Assembly: GCF_032154225.1 (NCBI RefSeq)
Contig: NZ_JALDYF010000001.1
Location: 496,001 to 560,000 of the forward strand
Length of the DNA: 64,000 nt
Reading direction: 5' to 3'
DNA from: Psychrobacillus sp032154225
GTDB lineage: Bacteria > Bacillota > Bacilli > Bacillales_A > Planococcaceae
Below are positions 43,173 through 51,849 of this stretch, one piece after another. The notes beneath the pieces were generated by a model, which searched no databases, was not told the DNA's origin, and worked only from the letters and a program-made list of their open reading frames with translations. Every line of letters starts with the position of its first letter. Positions within the stretch are counted from its first letter, which is position 1. Position numbers and translations under genes: made by a program.

Positions 43173-43931
43173 TTATTCCTCCCGTTCATAGTCCTTTAAT
43201 GCGAGTATCGCTAGTCTTGCTGCTTGCTGTTCTGCTTCTTTTTTGGAACGACCATTGCCAATTCCAAGTTCTTTTGCATTTAAAATAACACGAGAAACAA
43301 ACGTACGGTTATGCGCCGGACCTTTTTCCTCGACAATTTCATAGCTTAACATACCATTATTTTGTTGTTGGATAACTTCTTGTAGCTGGCTCTTATAATC
43401 CATCACATGCGAAAAAGCACCGAGTTCGATTTTAGGAAACACAATTGTTTCTAAAAATGAAACAACTGTTGCAAGTCCCTTATCTAAATATAATGCACCG
43501 ATAAATGCCTCAAAAACGTCTGCTAACAAAGCGGGTCTTTCTCGTCCGCCAGTTAGTTCTTCCCCTTTTCCAAGCAACACATATTTACCAAAGTTCAATT
43601 CATTGGCAAATACGACAAGAGATGGCTCACAAACAATTGCTGCCCGTAGTTTTGTTAGCTCTCCTTCACTCATCGCTGTATATTGCTGAAACAAGTGCTG
43701 AGAAACGGATAATTCTAAAACGGCGTCACCTAAAAATTCGAGTCTTTCATTATCGGTAAAATATTTACGTCGATGCTCATTCACATAAGATGAATGGGTA
43801 AAGGCTTGGTACAATAATGATGGATTATCAAATCGTATGTTGAAATGTTGTTGAAACTCTTCAAACTGAAGCTTTACGCTTTCTGAAAATACTGCTTTTT
43901 TTGCATGCATACTTTTACTATTTACTTTCAT
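43173..43931 (-). CDS. rnc: Ribonuclease III
   Basis: Double-strand RNA endonuclease for rRNA processing; 252 residues. The catalytic motif is NERLEFLGDAVLELSV (about 60-75), with conserved LADVFEAFIGALYLDKG. The C-terminal dsRNA-binding domain ends in GNGRSKKEAEQQAARLAI. The Shine-Dalgarno before ATG 43931 is weak; ATG 43910 (MHAKKAVF) is a possible later start. It lies downstream of the acpP terminator. Confidence 0.97.
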   Translation of the reverse strand: MKVNSKSMHAKKAVFSESVKLQFEEFQQHFNIRFDNPSLLYQAFTHSSYVNEHRRKYFTDNERLEFLGDAVLELSVSQHLFQQYTAMSEGELTKLRAAIVCEPSLVVFANELNFGKYVLLGKGEELTGGRERPALLADVFEAFIGALYLDKGLATVVSFLETIVFPKIELGAFSHVMDYKSQLQEVIQQQNNGMLSYEIVEEKGPAHNRTFVSRVILNAKELGIGNGRSKKEAEQQAARLAILALKDYEREE

Positions 43932-44060
43932 GAATAATCTGCCTTTCTCGCATTTATAGCTTTAGATGATGTTTACTACTGCGTAAGCCCGCCACAAAAA
44001 ATTACATTCCTTACTTTTCATATACGTTCTTAAGTTTACCTGTTTATAATGCAATGTGCA

Positions 44061-44116
44061 AAAAGAAATAGAGACGTTCTATCTTTTATCCGTTAGGAAT
44101 AGATAGAACGTCTCTT
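44061..44116 (-). terminator. Terminator of the fapR-acpP operon
   Basis: Perfect 14-bp stem (AGAGACGTTCTATC with GATAGAACGTCTCT) followed on the minus strand by ATTTCTTTTTG. It lies about 15 bases after acpP and separates lipid genes from rnc. Confidence 0.88.
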
Positions 44117-44129
44117 TCGCTATTTGGTA

Positions 44130-44366
44130 TTAGCCTTGTTTACTTTCAATATAGCTAACTGCACTTCCTACAGTAGAAATATTTTCAGCATCTTCATCTG
44201 AAATTTCCATATCGAACTCATCTTCAAGTTCCATAACTAATTCTACTACATCAAGAGAGTCAGCACCTAAATCATCACGGAAAGATGCTTCTAATTTTAC
44301 TTCGCTCTCATCTACACCTAGACGATCAACGATTACTTTTGTTACGCGCTCTAAAACTGTTGACAC
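44130..44366 (-). CDS. acpP: Acyl carrier protein
   Basis: 78-residue carrier of fatty acyl chains. The phosphopantetheine Ser is in DLGADSLDVVEL; the acidic helix EDEFDMEISDEDAENI is typical. The start is GTG 44366 (MSTVLERVTKVIVDRLG), with GGGGAGG 8 bases upstream. The GTG at 44375 touches the ribosome-binding site, and an ATG between them is out of frame. It is last in the FapR-controlled operon. Confidence 0.97.
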   Translation of the reverse strand: MSTVLERVTKVIVDRLGVDESEVKLEASFRDDLGADSLDVVELVMELEDEFDMEISDEDAENISTVGSAVSYIESKQG

Positions 44367-44423
44367 ATTTGTCACCTCCCCTCAATGATTATACAAAATT
44401 CTTCCTTCTAATGAAAGAGGAGA

Positions 44424-45170
44424 TTACATATACATGCCGCCGTTCACATGTAAAGTCTGTCCTGTAATATAATTCGCATCATCCGAAGCTAAAAATGCTA
44501 CTGCTTTTGCAATATCTTCTGGATTACCAAACTTCGCTAACGGAATTTGTCCTAACATTTGCGTTTTCACTTCTTCTGGAAGTGCATCTGTCATATCTGT
44601 TGTAATGAAACCAGGTGCCACCGAATTTACTGTAATATTGCGGCTTGCAAGCTCTAAAGCAGTTGATTTTGTTAAACCAATAACTCCTGCTTTAGCTGCA
44701 ACATAATTTGCTTGCCCAGCATTTCCTGACACGCCAACAATAGACGTAATATTAATAATACGACCATGTCTTTGTTTCATCATTTGACGAGTAACTGATT
44801 TCGTACATAAAAACACGCCTTTTAAATTCGTATCTAATACATCATCCCACTCTTGCTCTTTCATACGCATGATTAAATTATCTTTCGTAATGCCTGCATT
44901 ATTAACTAAAATATCAATTGTACCGAACTTCTCTAATGTTTCACTAACTAATCTTTGTACATCTTCCGCCTGATCCACATTTGCTTGAACAGCAAATGCT
45001 TCTCCGCCAAAAGCTTTAATCTCTTCGACTACTGCTTCTGCTTTTTCTTTGCTACCGCTGTAATTTACCGCTACTTTTGCTCCTTCTTTTGCAAGATAAA
45101 GCGCAATATCTTTTCCTATACCACGGGATGCTCCTGTTACAATCGCTGATTTACCGTCTAATTTCCCCAT
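44424..45170 (-). CDS. fabG: 3-oxoacyl-ACP reductase FabG
   Basis: NADPH-dependent ketoreductase of fatty acid elongation; 248 residues of the SDR fold. The nucleotide motif TGASRGIG, NNAG, the catalytic Ser (NITSIVG) and YVAAKAG (Tyr-Lys) are visible. The C-terminal YITGQTLHVNGGMYM is standard. It abuts fabD and precedes acpP. Confidence 0.97.
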   Translation of the reverse strand: MGKLDGKSAIVTGASRGIGKDIALYLAKEGAKVAVNYSGSKEKAEAVVEEIKAFGGEAFAVQANVDQAEDVQRLVSETLEKFGTIDILVNNAGITKDNLIMRMKEQEWDDVLDTNLKGVFLCTKSVTRQMMKQRHGRIINITSIVGVSGNAGQANYVAAKAGVIGLTKSTALELASRNITVNSVAPGFITTDMTDALPEEVKTQMLGQIPLAKFGNPEDIAKAVAFLASDDANYITGQTLHVNGGMYM

Positions 45171-46112
45171 TTAGCTTCCCCCTAATTCAGTAATGACTTG
45201 TTGTAATGAATCTTCGTCATGCACGCAATATGTAGTAACAGAACGATCAATTTTTTTCACAAGACCACTTAAAACTTTCCCTGGTCCGCATTCTATAAAT
45301 ACAGTAACCCCAAGCTCTAGCATTTTCTCTACTGATTGTTCCCATCGAACAGGTGAATACAACTGTTCTACTAACAAGCTCTTCATACTAGCTGCTTCGA
45401 TTACTGGAAGTGCTGTTACATTTGAAATGACCGGTACTTGTGCATCTTGAAGTGCAATAGCTGAAATTGCCTCATCTAATTTAGCAGCTGCTGGTCGCAT
45501 TAATTCAGAATGGAATGGACCACTTACTACTAATGGTATTGCTCGTTTCGCTCCAGCTTGTTTTGCTTTTTCAGACGCTTCATTTACTCCAGCAACTGTT
45601 CCAGATATAACAATCTGACCTGGGCAATTCAAATTAGCAACTTGCACAAGATGACCATCTTTAGACACTTCAGTCGTCACTTCATTTAAAGCTTCTTTAT
45701 CCATACCTAAAATAGCAGCCATTGCTCCTTCACCAGCAGGCACTGCTTCATTCATAAATAAACCTCTTTGATGAACTAATAAAACTGCGTCTTCAAAACT
45801 TAATGTATTCGATGCAACAAGTGCTGAATATTCACCTAAACTATGTCCAGCAGTAAAGTCCGGATTAATGCCCGCTTCTACTAGTTTAGCCGCAATCATT
45901 GAGCTAGTTGTAAGAAGTGCTGGTTGTGCGTTGTACGTTTTCGTCAGTTCTTCGGCAGAACCGTTTAACATAATATCAGACAATGAAAAACCTAACGCTT
46001 CATCCGCTTGATCATAAAATTTACGGCTCTCCACGTTATTTTCGATTAATTGTTGACCCATACCAACAACTTGAGACCCTTGTCCTGGAAAGATAAAAGC
46101 AATTTTAGTCAT
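45171..46112 (-). CDS. fabD: Malonyl-CoA:ACP transacylase FabD
   Basis: Loads malonate onto ACP; 313 residues. The N-terminal FPGQGSQVVGMG, the nucleophile elbow AGHSLGEYSALVA (Ser near residue 90) and the catalytic His in VSGPFHSELM are visible. The start at 46112 (MTKIAFIFPG) overlaps plsX by 8 bases and follows AAAGGAAAC. A longer start at 46157 lies deep in plsX and adds an unconserved basic leader. Confidence 0.97.
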   Translation of the reverse strand: MTKIAFIFPGQGSQVVGMGQQLIENNVESRKFYDQADEALGFSLSDIMLNGSAEELTKTYNAQPALLTTSSMIAAKLVEAGINPDFTAGHSLGEYSALVASNTLSFEDAVLLVHQRGLFMNEAVPAGEGAMAAILGMDKEALNEVTTEVSKDGHLVQVANLNCPGQIVISGTVAGVNEASEKAKQAGAKRAIPLVVSGPFHSELMRPAAAKLDEAISAIALQDAQVPVISNVTALPVIEAASMKSLLVEQLYSPVRWEQSVEKMLELGVTVFIECGPGKVLSGLVKKIDRSVTTYCVHDEDSLQQVITELGGS

Positions 46113-47100
46113 TTGAAGTTTCCTTTCGTAACGTTGTTTGAATAATATCCGAGACATTATACTCTACCATCATTCTTGCTTGTCTTATTGCATGGAATAC
46201 TGCATTTGCATTAGAAGATCCATGCGCTTTAATAACGGGTGCTTTTAATCCAAATAAACCCGCACCACCGTACTCCGTATAATCTAATTTAGTTTTTAAC
46301 CCACGAAGTTGATCTTTCACTAAAAGTGCAGAAATTTTTGTTTTTGTCGAATGATTGAATGCTTCTTTTAACATAGAAAAAATACCAGCTGCTGTACCTT
46401 CGATTGTTTTTAATACAACGTTTCCTGTAAAGCCATCTGTTACGACTACATCCGCAACACCGGCAAGTAAATCTCTTGCCTCTACATTTCCGACAAAATT
46501 AATCGGCGCTTCGCTTAATAATGAAAAAGCAGTTTTTGCTAGCTCATTTCCTTTATTGTCCTCTGTACCAATATTCAATAATCCCACACGAGGATTTTTA
46601 ATGCCACGCACTTTCTCTGCATAGACACTTCCCATTACTGCAAACTGCTCCAAATGCTCAGGTTTAGCATCCGAATTGGCTCCTACATCCAGCAAAACAA
46701 ATCCTTTTTCATCTAATGTAGGTAAAGTAGGAGCTAGAGCCGGGCGATCTACTTGATCAATACGACCAACGATAAACAGACCCGCTGCCATTAAAGCACC
46801 TGTATTTCCAGCAGAAACACAAGCATCCGCTTCCCCATTTTTCACCGATTCAGCCATTTTAACCATTGAAGAATTTTTCTTTCTTCTAATGGCACGAACA
46901 GGCTCATCTGTTCCTTCAATTACCTCTTCTGTATGTATTACTTGTAATCGATCATGCGCTTGAAGAAGTGGTGCTAGTTTTGCCTCATCTCCGTACAACT
47001 GAATATGTACATCTTCAAATGCTTGTAACGCTTCATATACACCTTTTACTATTTCATGAGGTGCATTGTCTCCACCCATTGCGTCAATCGAAATTTTCAT
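46105..47100 (-). CDS. plsX: Acyl-ACP:phosphate acyltransferase PlsX
   Basis: Makes acyl-phosphate for phosphatidic acid synthesis; 331 residues. It begins MKISIDAMGGDNAPHEIVKG and has CVSAGNTGALMAAGLFIVGR and VTDGFTGNVVLKTIEG. It is peripherally membrane-associated. It lies 15 bases after fapR in the fatty acid operon. Confidence 0.97.
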   Translation of the reverse strand: MKISIDAMGGDNAPHEIVKGVYEALQAFEDVHIQLYGDEAKLAPLLQAHDRLQVIHTEEVIEGTDEPVRAIRRKKNSSMVKMAESVKNGEADACVSAGNTGALMAAGLFIVGRIDQVDRPALAPTLPTLDEKGFVLLDVGANSDAKPEHLEQFAVMGSVYAEKVRGIKNPRVGLLNIGTEDNKGNELAKTAFSLLSEAPINFVGNVEARDLLAGVADVVVTDGFTGNVVLKTIEGTAAGIFSMLKEAFNHSTKTKISALLVKDQLRGLKTKLDYTEYGGAGLFGLKAPVIKAHGSSNANAVFHAIRQARMMVEYNVSDIIQTTLRKETSND

Positions 47101-47115
47101 ATGTCATCACCTTTT

Positions 47116-47682
47116 TTAAGACTTCGTCACTCTATACATACTGAAATGCCCAACAAAAACCGTGTCATTTTCCACTTTGCTCGTCACTTCAATTTCAGTG
47201 TTGTTTTTTTCCATATCATTTGAAAGTACAACTGCTTTAGCAATCACTCTATCGCCTGCTTTTACAGGCTTCACAAATACGATATTAGATTTTCTAGTTA
47301 AAGCTAATTCATCATTTATAACTGCAACAGCTAATGAATTCGCTTGCGCAAACAAATGATGACCCCTAGCAATACCATTTCTCGCAAAAACATGATCCTG
47401 TGTTATATCCAATAAGGAAATCGCTTGTTTATCTAGATCAATATCAATAATTTCTCCAATTACTTCATCAATCGGAAGAGACTTTACTTCCTCACTCAAA
47501 TTATGAGCTGCAACAGATTTAATACGCTCACGTAATTCTGGAATGGAAAGCTCCATTCGATCAAGTCTAATCGTCTGCACACTCACATTAAAAGTAGAAG
47601 CAAGATTTTCATCCGTAATAAACGGATTCTTTTCTAGCGTTTCCAATAGTAGATTTTGTCTTTCTTTTTTTGTGTATTTCAT
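47116..47682 (-). CDS. fapR: Malonyl-CoA-responsive lipid repressor FapR
   Basis: 188-residue repressor of fatty acid and phospholipid genes, released by malonyl-CoA. The N-terminal helix-turn-helix has NLASTFNVSVQTIRLDRMEL; the C-terminal hot-dog domain has RGHHLFAQANSLAVAVIN. The start follows GGTGGTGATTGG. A FapR operator overlaps its own promoter region, showing autoregulation. It heads fapR-plsX-fabD-fabG-acpP. Confidence 0.97.
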   Translation of the reverse strand: MKYTKKERQNLLLETLEKNPFITDENLASTFNVSVQTIRLDRMELSIPELRERIKSVAAHNLSEEVKSLPIDEVIGEIIDIDLDKQAISLLDITQDHVFARNGIARGHHLFAQANSLAVAVINDELALTRKSNIVFVKPVKAGDRVIAKAVVLSNDMEKNNTEIEVTSKVENDTVFVGHFSMYRVTKS

Positions 47683-47697
47683 CCAATCACCACCATC

Positions 47698-47714
47698 TTA
47701 GCACTTGGTACTAA
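47698..47714 (-). promoter_or_regulatory. FapR operator
   Basis: The 17-bp near-palindrome TTAGTACCAAGTGCTAA on the minus strand fits the known FapR box (TTAGTACC...GTACTAA type) with one mismatch. It lies between the fapR -10 box and the start codon, where bound FapR would block initiation. Confidence 0.82.
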
Positions 47715-47718
47715 TACT

Positions 47719-47747
47719 AGTATATGAATATTAAAAAAAGAATGCAA
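47719..47747 (-). promoter_or_regulatory. fapR operon promoter, -35 inside the recG terminator stem
   Basis: TATACT (47719-47724) matches five of six -10 bases and lies 17 bases from TTGCAT (47742-47747), a 3/6 match to the -35 consensus. The -35 is part of the downstream arm of the recG terminator. The FapR operator begins 4 bases after the -10. Confidence 0.55.
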
Positions 47748-47767
47748 GCATTGTTACACTTGCATTC
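47732..47767 (-). terminator. Terminator of recG
   Basis: Perfect 9-bp stem (GAATGCAAG with CTTGCATTC) followed by TTTTTTT on the minus strand. It lies about 20 bases after recG. Confidence 0.85.
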
Positions 47768-47788
47768 CAATTATTATGGCAAACTAGA

Positions 47789-49837
47789 TCAATCGATTCG
47801 TTCTCCGTCTAATGCGTTAGAATTTATTAATATTGTACGTAAGCTTTTCATTTCATCTGATTCCCAAAAATCCTCTGAGTTTAAAAGCCTTTCTGCGTCT
47901 GTTTTCGCAGTATTTAGTGCACGATAGTCATGAACCAAGTCCGCCACTTTGAATTCTGGTAAACCACTTTGTTTACGACCAAAAAAGTCGCCTGGTCCCC
48001 GCAATTCTAAATCTTTTTCAGCAAGAACAAATCCATCATTTGTTTCTGTCATCGAAATCATTCGTTCTTTGCCTTCTTCTGATTTTGGATCCGCAAGCAA
48101 AATGCAATACGATTGATGCTCCCCGCGGCCTACACGACCTCTTAGTTGGTGAAGTTGAGCTAATCCAAATCTTTCTGCATCAAAAATAACCATAAATGTC
48201 GCATTCGGAACATTAACACCAACTTCTACTACCGTTGTAGATACAAGCATATGTACTTTTCCATCTGAAAAATCTCGCATTACCGCTTCCTTTTCATCAG
48301 AATGTAATCGACCATGCATTAACCCGACAGAATATTCCTTGCCTAACTCTGCCGACATCATATTATAAACATCGACTACATTTTGCACATCTAGTTTTTC
48401 TGACTCTTCAATAAGTGGACAAATAATATACGCTTGCCTACCATTTGCTAACTCTTTTTTAAGCCGTACTATTATTTTATATAGCTGGTCTTCTTTCATC
48501 CAGTACGTATCTATTTTCTTACGTCCCGCTGGCATTTCATCAATAATCGAAACATCCATTTCACCAAAAGCAGTAATAGCCAAAGTTCTAGGGATAGGAG
48601 TTGCCGTCATAAATAAAACATCTGGATTTTCTCCTTTTTCCTTCAGCACTCTGCGCTGCTCTACACCGAATCGATGCTGTTCATCCGTAATAACTAAACC
48701 AAGCTTGTGAAAAGAAACATCCGGCTGGATTAAAGCATGTGTCCCGATTAACAAATCAATATTTCCCGCGGCTAAATTTTCTAAAGCCGTTCTGCGAGCC
48801 TTCACTTTTGTAGAACCAGTTAAAAGGGCAATCCTCACACCCATTGGAGAAAGCCACTCATCGAGTGAAGTCGCGTGCTGTTCTGCAAGAATTTCTGTTG
48901 GAGCCATCAGCGCCCCTTGAAAGCCAGCTGTAATAACTGCAAATAAACAAATAGCTGCAACAACTGTTTTACCAGAACCTACATCTCCTTGTAAAAGACG
49001 ATTCATACGATGCGGCTCTTTTAAATCTCGACAAATCTCATTAACAACTCTTTTTTGCGCACTTGTTAACTCATATGGCAATGTGTCGATTAGTTTTTTT
49101 AACTGTTCATTATGATAGGAAACGCTATTTCCAACGTCTTGTTCTTTTCTTGCCTTTTTTATCGCTTGCATTTTCAGTTGAAAAATAAGCAATTCTTCAT
49201 ATACAAAACGTCTTCTAGCATTTTTTGAATGCTCTGCATTTTGCGGAAAATGAATTCCTTCTAATGCATCCGCTATTCCCGGCAAGCGATATGGACCTAA
49301 TAACGCTTCCGGTAGCGGGTCTTCCATATACTCTCCCACTTCGTCTAATGCTTGACGCATAAACTTTCGAAACGTTTTTTGATTGATCGAAGCTTTTAAC
49401 GAATACACTGGTTCAAAATCTTGCTGATCTGTTTTTGGACCAGCCGAAAACGTTGTAACATTTATAACTTGTCGGCCTCTATCCCATTTTCCGGTTACTG
49501 TTACAACAGAACCTGGTATAATTTTATTTTTTAAATAACCTTGATTGAAAAAAATCGCTTTTATAAGATGCTGCCCTGCTAATAAACGAACTTGCATTCT
49601 CGATTTTTTTTGCCCTAAAAAAAGGAGGGAAGGCTCACTTTCGACCCTTCCTTCTACAGTAACTCTTTCGTTATGAGGTGTTTCTGCTAAGTTCTTTAAT
49701 CGAAAATCTTCATGTCTATAAGGAAATGTCATAACTAAATCTTCTAATGTAATGATCCCTAATTCATGCAATGCGTTAGCTGTACTACTTCCCACTCCTT
49801 TTAAGGAAGTAACTAACAGTTCTTTTTTAGTTTCCAC
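47789..49837 (-). CDS. recG: ATP-dependent DNA helicase RecG
   Basis: Replication-fork reversal helicase; 682 residues. The N-terminal wedge/OB domain is followed by motor motifs: Walker A LLQGDVGSGKTVVA (about 280), DEQHRFG (motif II), TATPIPRT (motif III) and the C-terminal QLRGRVGRG (motif VI). It starts at GTG 49837, overlapping the sdaAA stop by 11 bases, with a weak AGGTAG upstream; coupling is likely. Confidence 0.97.
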   Translation of the reverse strand: METKKELLVTSLKGVGSSTANALHELGIITLEDLVMTFPYRHEDFRLKNLAETPHNERVTVEGRVESEPSLLFLGQKKSRMQVRLLAGQHLIKAIFFNQGYLKNKIIPGSVVTVTGKWDRGRQVINVTTFSAGPKTDQQDFEPVYSLKASINQKTFRKFMRQALDEVGEYMEDPLPEALLGPYRLPGIADALEGIHFPQNAEHSKNARRRFVYEELLIFQLKMQAIKKARKEQDVGNSVSYHNEQLKKLIDTLPYELTSAQKRVVNEICRDLKEPHRMNRLLQGDVGSGKTVVAAICLFAVITAGFQGALMAPTEILAEQHATSLDEWLSPMGVRIALLTGSTKVKARRTALENLAAGNIDLLIGTHALIQPDVSFHKLGLVITDEQHRFGVEQRRVLKEKGENPDVLFMTATPIPRTLAITAFGEMDVSIIDEMPAGRKKIDTYWMKEDQLYKIIVRLKKELANGRQAYIICPLIEESEKLDVQNVVDVYNMMSAELGKEYSVGLMHGRLHSDEKEAVMRDFSDGKVHMLVSTTVVEVGVNVPNATFMVIFDAERFGLAQLHQLRGRVGRGEHQSYCILLADPKSEEGKERMISMTETNDGFVLAEKDLELRGPGDFFGRKQSGLPEFKVADLVHDYRALNTAKTDAERLLNSEDFWESDEMKSLRTILINSNALDGERID

Positions 49838-50726
49838 TACCTACAACTGCTCCACCGAAAATTTTTGCTTCTAGCCATTTTCCTGTAGGAGTTGCAGCGA
49901 GACCACCTTGTGCCGTCTCTTTTAAAGAAGTTGGCATTGTTTGACCAATTTTATACATAGCATCGATAACTTCATCACACGGAATTCGACTCGTCACACC
50001 AGCAAGTGCCATATCTGCTGCAACTAATGAATTCGAAGCACCCATAGCGTTACGCTTTACACAAGGAACTTCTACAAGTCCCGCTACTGGATCACAAACT
50101 AAACCTAGCATATTCTTTAATGTAATAGCGAATGCTTGTGCACTTTGCTCTGGCGTCCCACCTGCCATTTCAACGATTGCAGCTGCGGCCATTCCAGCTG
50201 CAGAGCCTACCTCCGCTTGGCAACCACCAGCTGCGCCTGAAATAGATGCGTTATTCGCCACAACAAAACCAAATGCACCTGCATTAAACAAATAGCGAAT
50301 CATTTGTTCTCTCGTCGGATTTAGCTTATTTTTCACTGCAAATAAAGTACCTGGAACTACTCCGGCAGATCCAGCAGTAGGAGTTGCACAAATTGTCCCC
50401 ATTGCCGCATTTACTTCATTCGTTGCAACAGCTTTACTAACAGCATCTAGCATTAGATCCCCACATAATGAGTTACCTTTTTTCATGTAATTTTGAAGAA
50501 GTACCGCATCTCCCCCTGTTAAACCAGAAGTAGAACGCACTCCATTTAATCCTTTTTCAATAGCCTCTTCCATTACAGTCAAATTGCGATCCATTTGAGT
50601 CATAATTTCTTCTCGCGTACGACCCGTAATCATGATTTCCTGTTCAATCATAATTTCAGAAATCAGTTTTTGTTCTTTATTCGCTCGGTCAACTAATTCA
50701 CGAACGTTGTAAAATAAAAATTCCAT
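49827..50726 (-). CDS. sdaAA: L-serine dehydratase alpha subunit
   Basis: Iron-sulfur catalytic subunit converting serine to pyruvate and ammonia; 299 residues. Cysteines expected to bind the cluster are visible in NSLCGDLMLDA, GLVCDPVAGLVEVPC and GGCQAEVGSAAGMAAA contexts. It follows sdaAB by 12 bases and overlaps recG. Confidence 0.96.
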   Translation of the reverse strand: MEFLFYNVRELVDRANKEQKLISEIMIEQEIMITGRTREEIMTQMDRNLTVMEEAIEKGLNGVRSTSGLTGGDAVLLQNYMKKGNSLCGDLMLDAVSKAVATNEVNAAMGTICATPTAGSAGVVPGTLFAVKNKLNPTREQMIRYLFNAGAFGFVVANNASISGAAGGCQAEVGSAAGMAAAAIVEMAGGTPEQSAQAFAITLKNMLGLVCDPVAGLVEVPCVKRNAMGASNSLVAADMALAGVTSRIPCDEVIDAMYKIGQTMPTSLKETAQGGLAATPTGKWLEAKIFGGAVVGSGN

Positions 50727-50738
50727 TAGTCTTCCTCC

Positions 50739-51401
50739 TTAATCTGCAATTCTCGTTACTTGCGTAATATTTGGTAACGTCGCTATTTCTTTCAATATAT
50801 GTTCTTCTACGTTTTGGTCTACTTCAATAATCATTAATGCCATATTGCCTTTTTCTTTGCGGGAAACTTCCATATGGCCAATGTTAATATCATATTTAGC
50901 TAAACAATTAGCAACGTTTGCAATACAGCCTGAACGGTCTTCATGCACGACTAAAATGGCTGCTAGATTCCCTGACAGTCTTAGTGGAAAGCCGTTTAGT
51001 TCCGTAATTTCCGTTTTCCCTCCACCAATGGAAATGCCGACCATCGACATTTCTTGTTCTCCGTCTCCAATAACTAGACGTGCAGTGTTTGGATGCTCCG
51101 TATTTGCCGTTTCAGGAATAAATTCGAAAGTTAGCCCCGCCTTTTCGGCGTCTTCGAATGCCGTTTTTATGCGTTCATCAAATGTATCGTAGTCTAATAA
51201 TCCGCCGATAATGGCTACATCTGTTCCGTGTCCTTTGTATGTTTCGGCAAAAGATCCGTATAAGTATATTTTAGCCCATGTTGGTTGTTTACCAAATAAG
51301 TCTCTTGCTACTCTACCGATGCGAGCTGCTCCAGCTGTGTGGGAAGATGATGGCCCAATCATTACAGGTCCAATAATATCAAAAACCGATTTGAACTTCA
51401 T
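50739..51401 (-). CDS. sdaAB: L-serine dehydratase beta subunit
   Basis: 220-residue partner of SdaAA. The N-terminal domain has IGPVMIGPSSSHTAGAARIG, and a C-terminal ACT domain (about 145-220) starts AAILVVHEDRSGCIANVANC. ATG 51401 follows GGAGG at 8 bases; an in-frame ATG at 51416 lies over that site. A candidate promoter and a palindrome lie just upstream. Confidence 0.96.
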   Translation of the reverse strand: MKFKSVFDIIGPVMIGPSSSHTAGAARIGRVARDLFGKQPTWAKIYLYGSFAETYKGHGTDVAIIGGLLDYDTFDERIKTAFEDAEKAGLTFEFIPETANTEHPNTARLVIGDGEQEMSMVGISIGGGKTEITELNGFPLRLSGNLAAILVVHEDRSGCIANVANCLAKYDINIGHMEVSRKEKGNMALMIIEVDQNVEEHILKEIATLPNITQVTRIAD

Positions 51402-51439
51402 TGCATAGACCTCCATTTTAATCTAACTCTTTTCTTTTC

Positions 51440-51477
51440 ATATTACACTTTTTGTACATATTAGACAAAGTATTGTC
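51440..51477 (-). promoter_or_regulatory. Candidate sdaAB promoter with overlapping palindrome
   Basis: Minus strand TTGTCT (51463-51468), 17 bases, TAATAT (51440-51445), about 39 bases before the start. The palindrome GACAATACTTTGTC (51464-51477) covers the -35 and could be an operator. Consensus match is 4/6 for each box. Confidence 0.45.
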
Positions 51478-51494
51478 ACATAAGTTTTCAATAA

Positions 51495-51670
51495 CTATTC
51501 TGAGGGCGAAGTTTCTGGCTCACTTTAGGCTTCCCATTAGGCTATACGATGAACGCTAAAATTTTTAAAGCTTGTTGGAAGTGGCTGCGCCACTTCCAAC
51601 AAGCTTTTTCTTCGGTCATCGCATGGCAAATGTTCACCTTCCACTCGTCAGAAACTTTAATGCCAAATAG
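51495..51670. repeat. 176-bp imperfect palindrome with perfect 19-bp core
   Basis: A long imperfect inverted repeat upstream of sdaAB. The centre is a perfect hairpin, AAAGCTTGTTGGAAGTGGC, loop TGC and the exact complement (51567-51607). Further out the arms pair again at AAGTTTCTG (51509-51517) with CAGAAACTT (51649-51657), at CTATACGATGAACG with CGGTCATCGCATGG, and at the ends CTATT/AATAG. It encodes no protein. The form resembles a MITE or large structured-RNA repeat. The core is followed on the plus strand by a T-run, so it could also stop transcription. Confidence 0.65.
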
Positions 51671-51722
51671 TTAAATATTTTTGGCAATAGGAGAAGCAAG
51701 TGACATTCTATATACTTTGAAG

Positions 51723-51748
51723 GCTGCCAAAGATGCAATTTTGGCAGC
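51723..51748. other. Perfect 9-bp hairpin of unknown role
   Basis: GCTGCCAAA and TTTGGCAGC separated by 8 bases, followed on the plus strand by TCTTTGTATGTTTTT. It lies 52 bases from the larger palindrome. No plus-strand gene precedes it, so a terminator function is not supported. Confidence 0.45.
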
Positions 51749-51849
51749 TCTTTGTATGTTTTTAGAAAGAGACACTTCTATATTTGGACATAAAGTGTAG
51801 AAGTAGATGACAGATTTACTTCATACGAAAATTGTCGGTCTATTTCTAA

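Noticed and set aside
51567..51607. Core hairpin read as a plain rho-independent terminator
   Set aside because: It has a T-run on the plus strand, but no plus-strand gene lies upstream, and paired arms extend far beyond a terminator, so it is described as part of a repeat.
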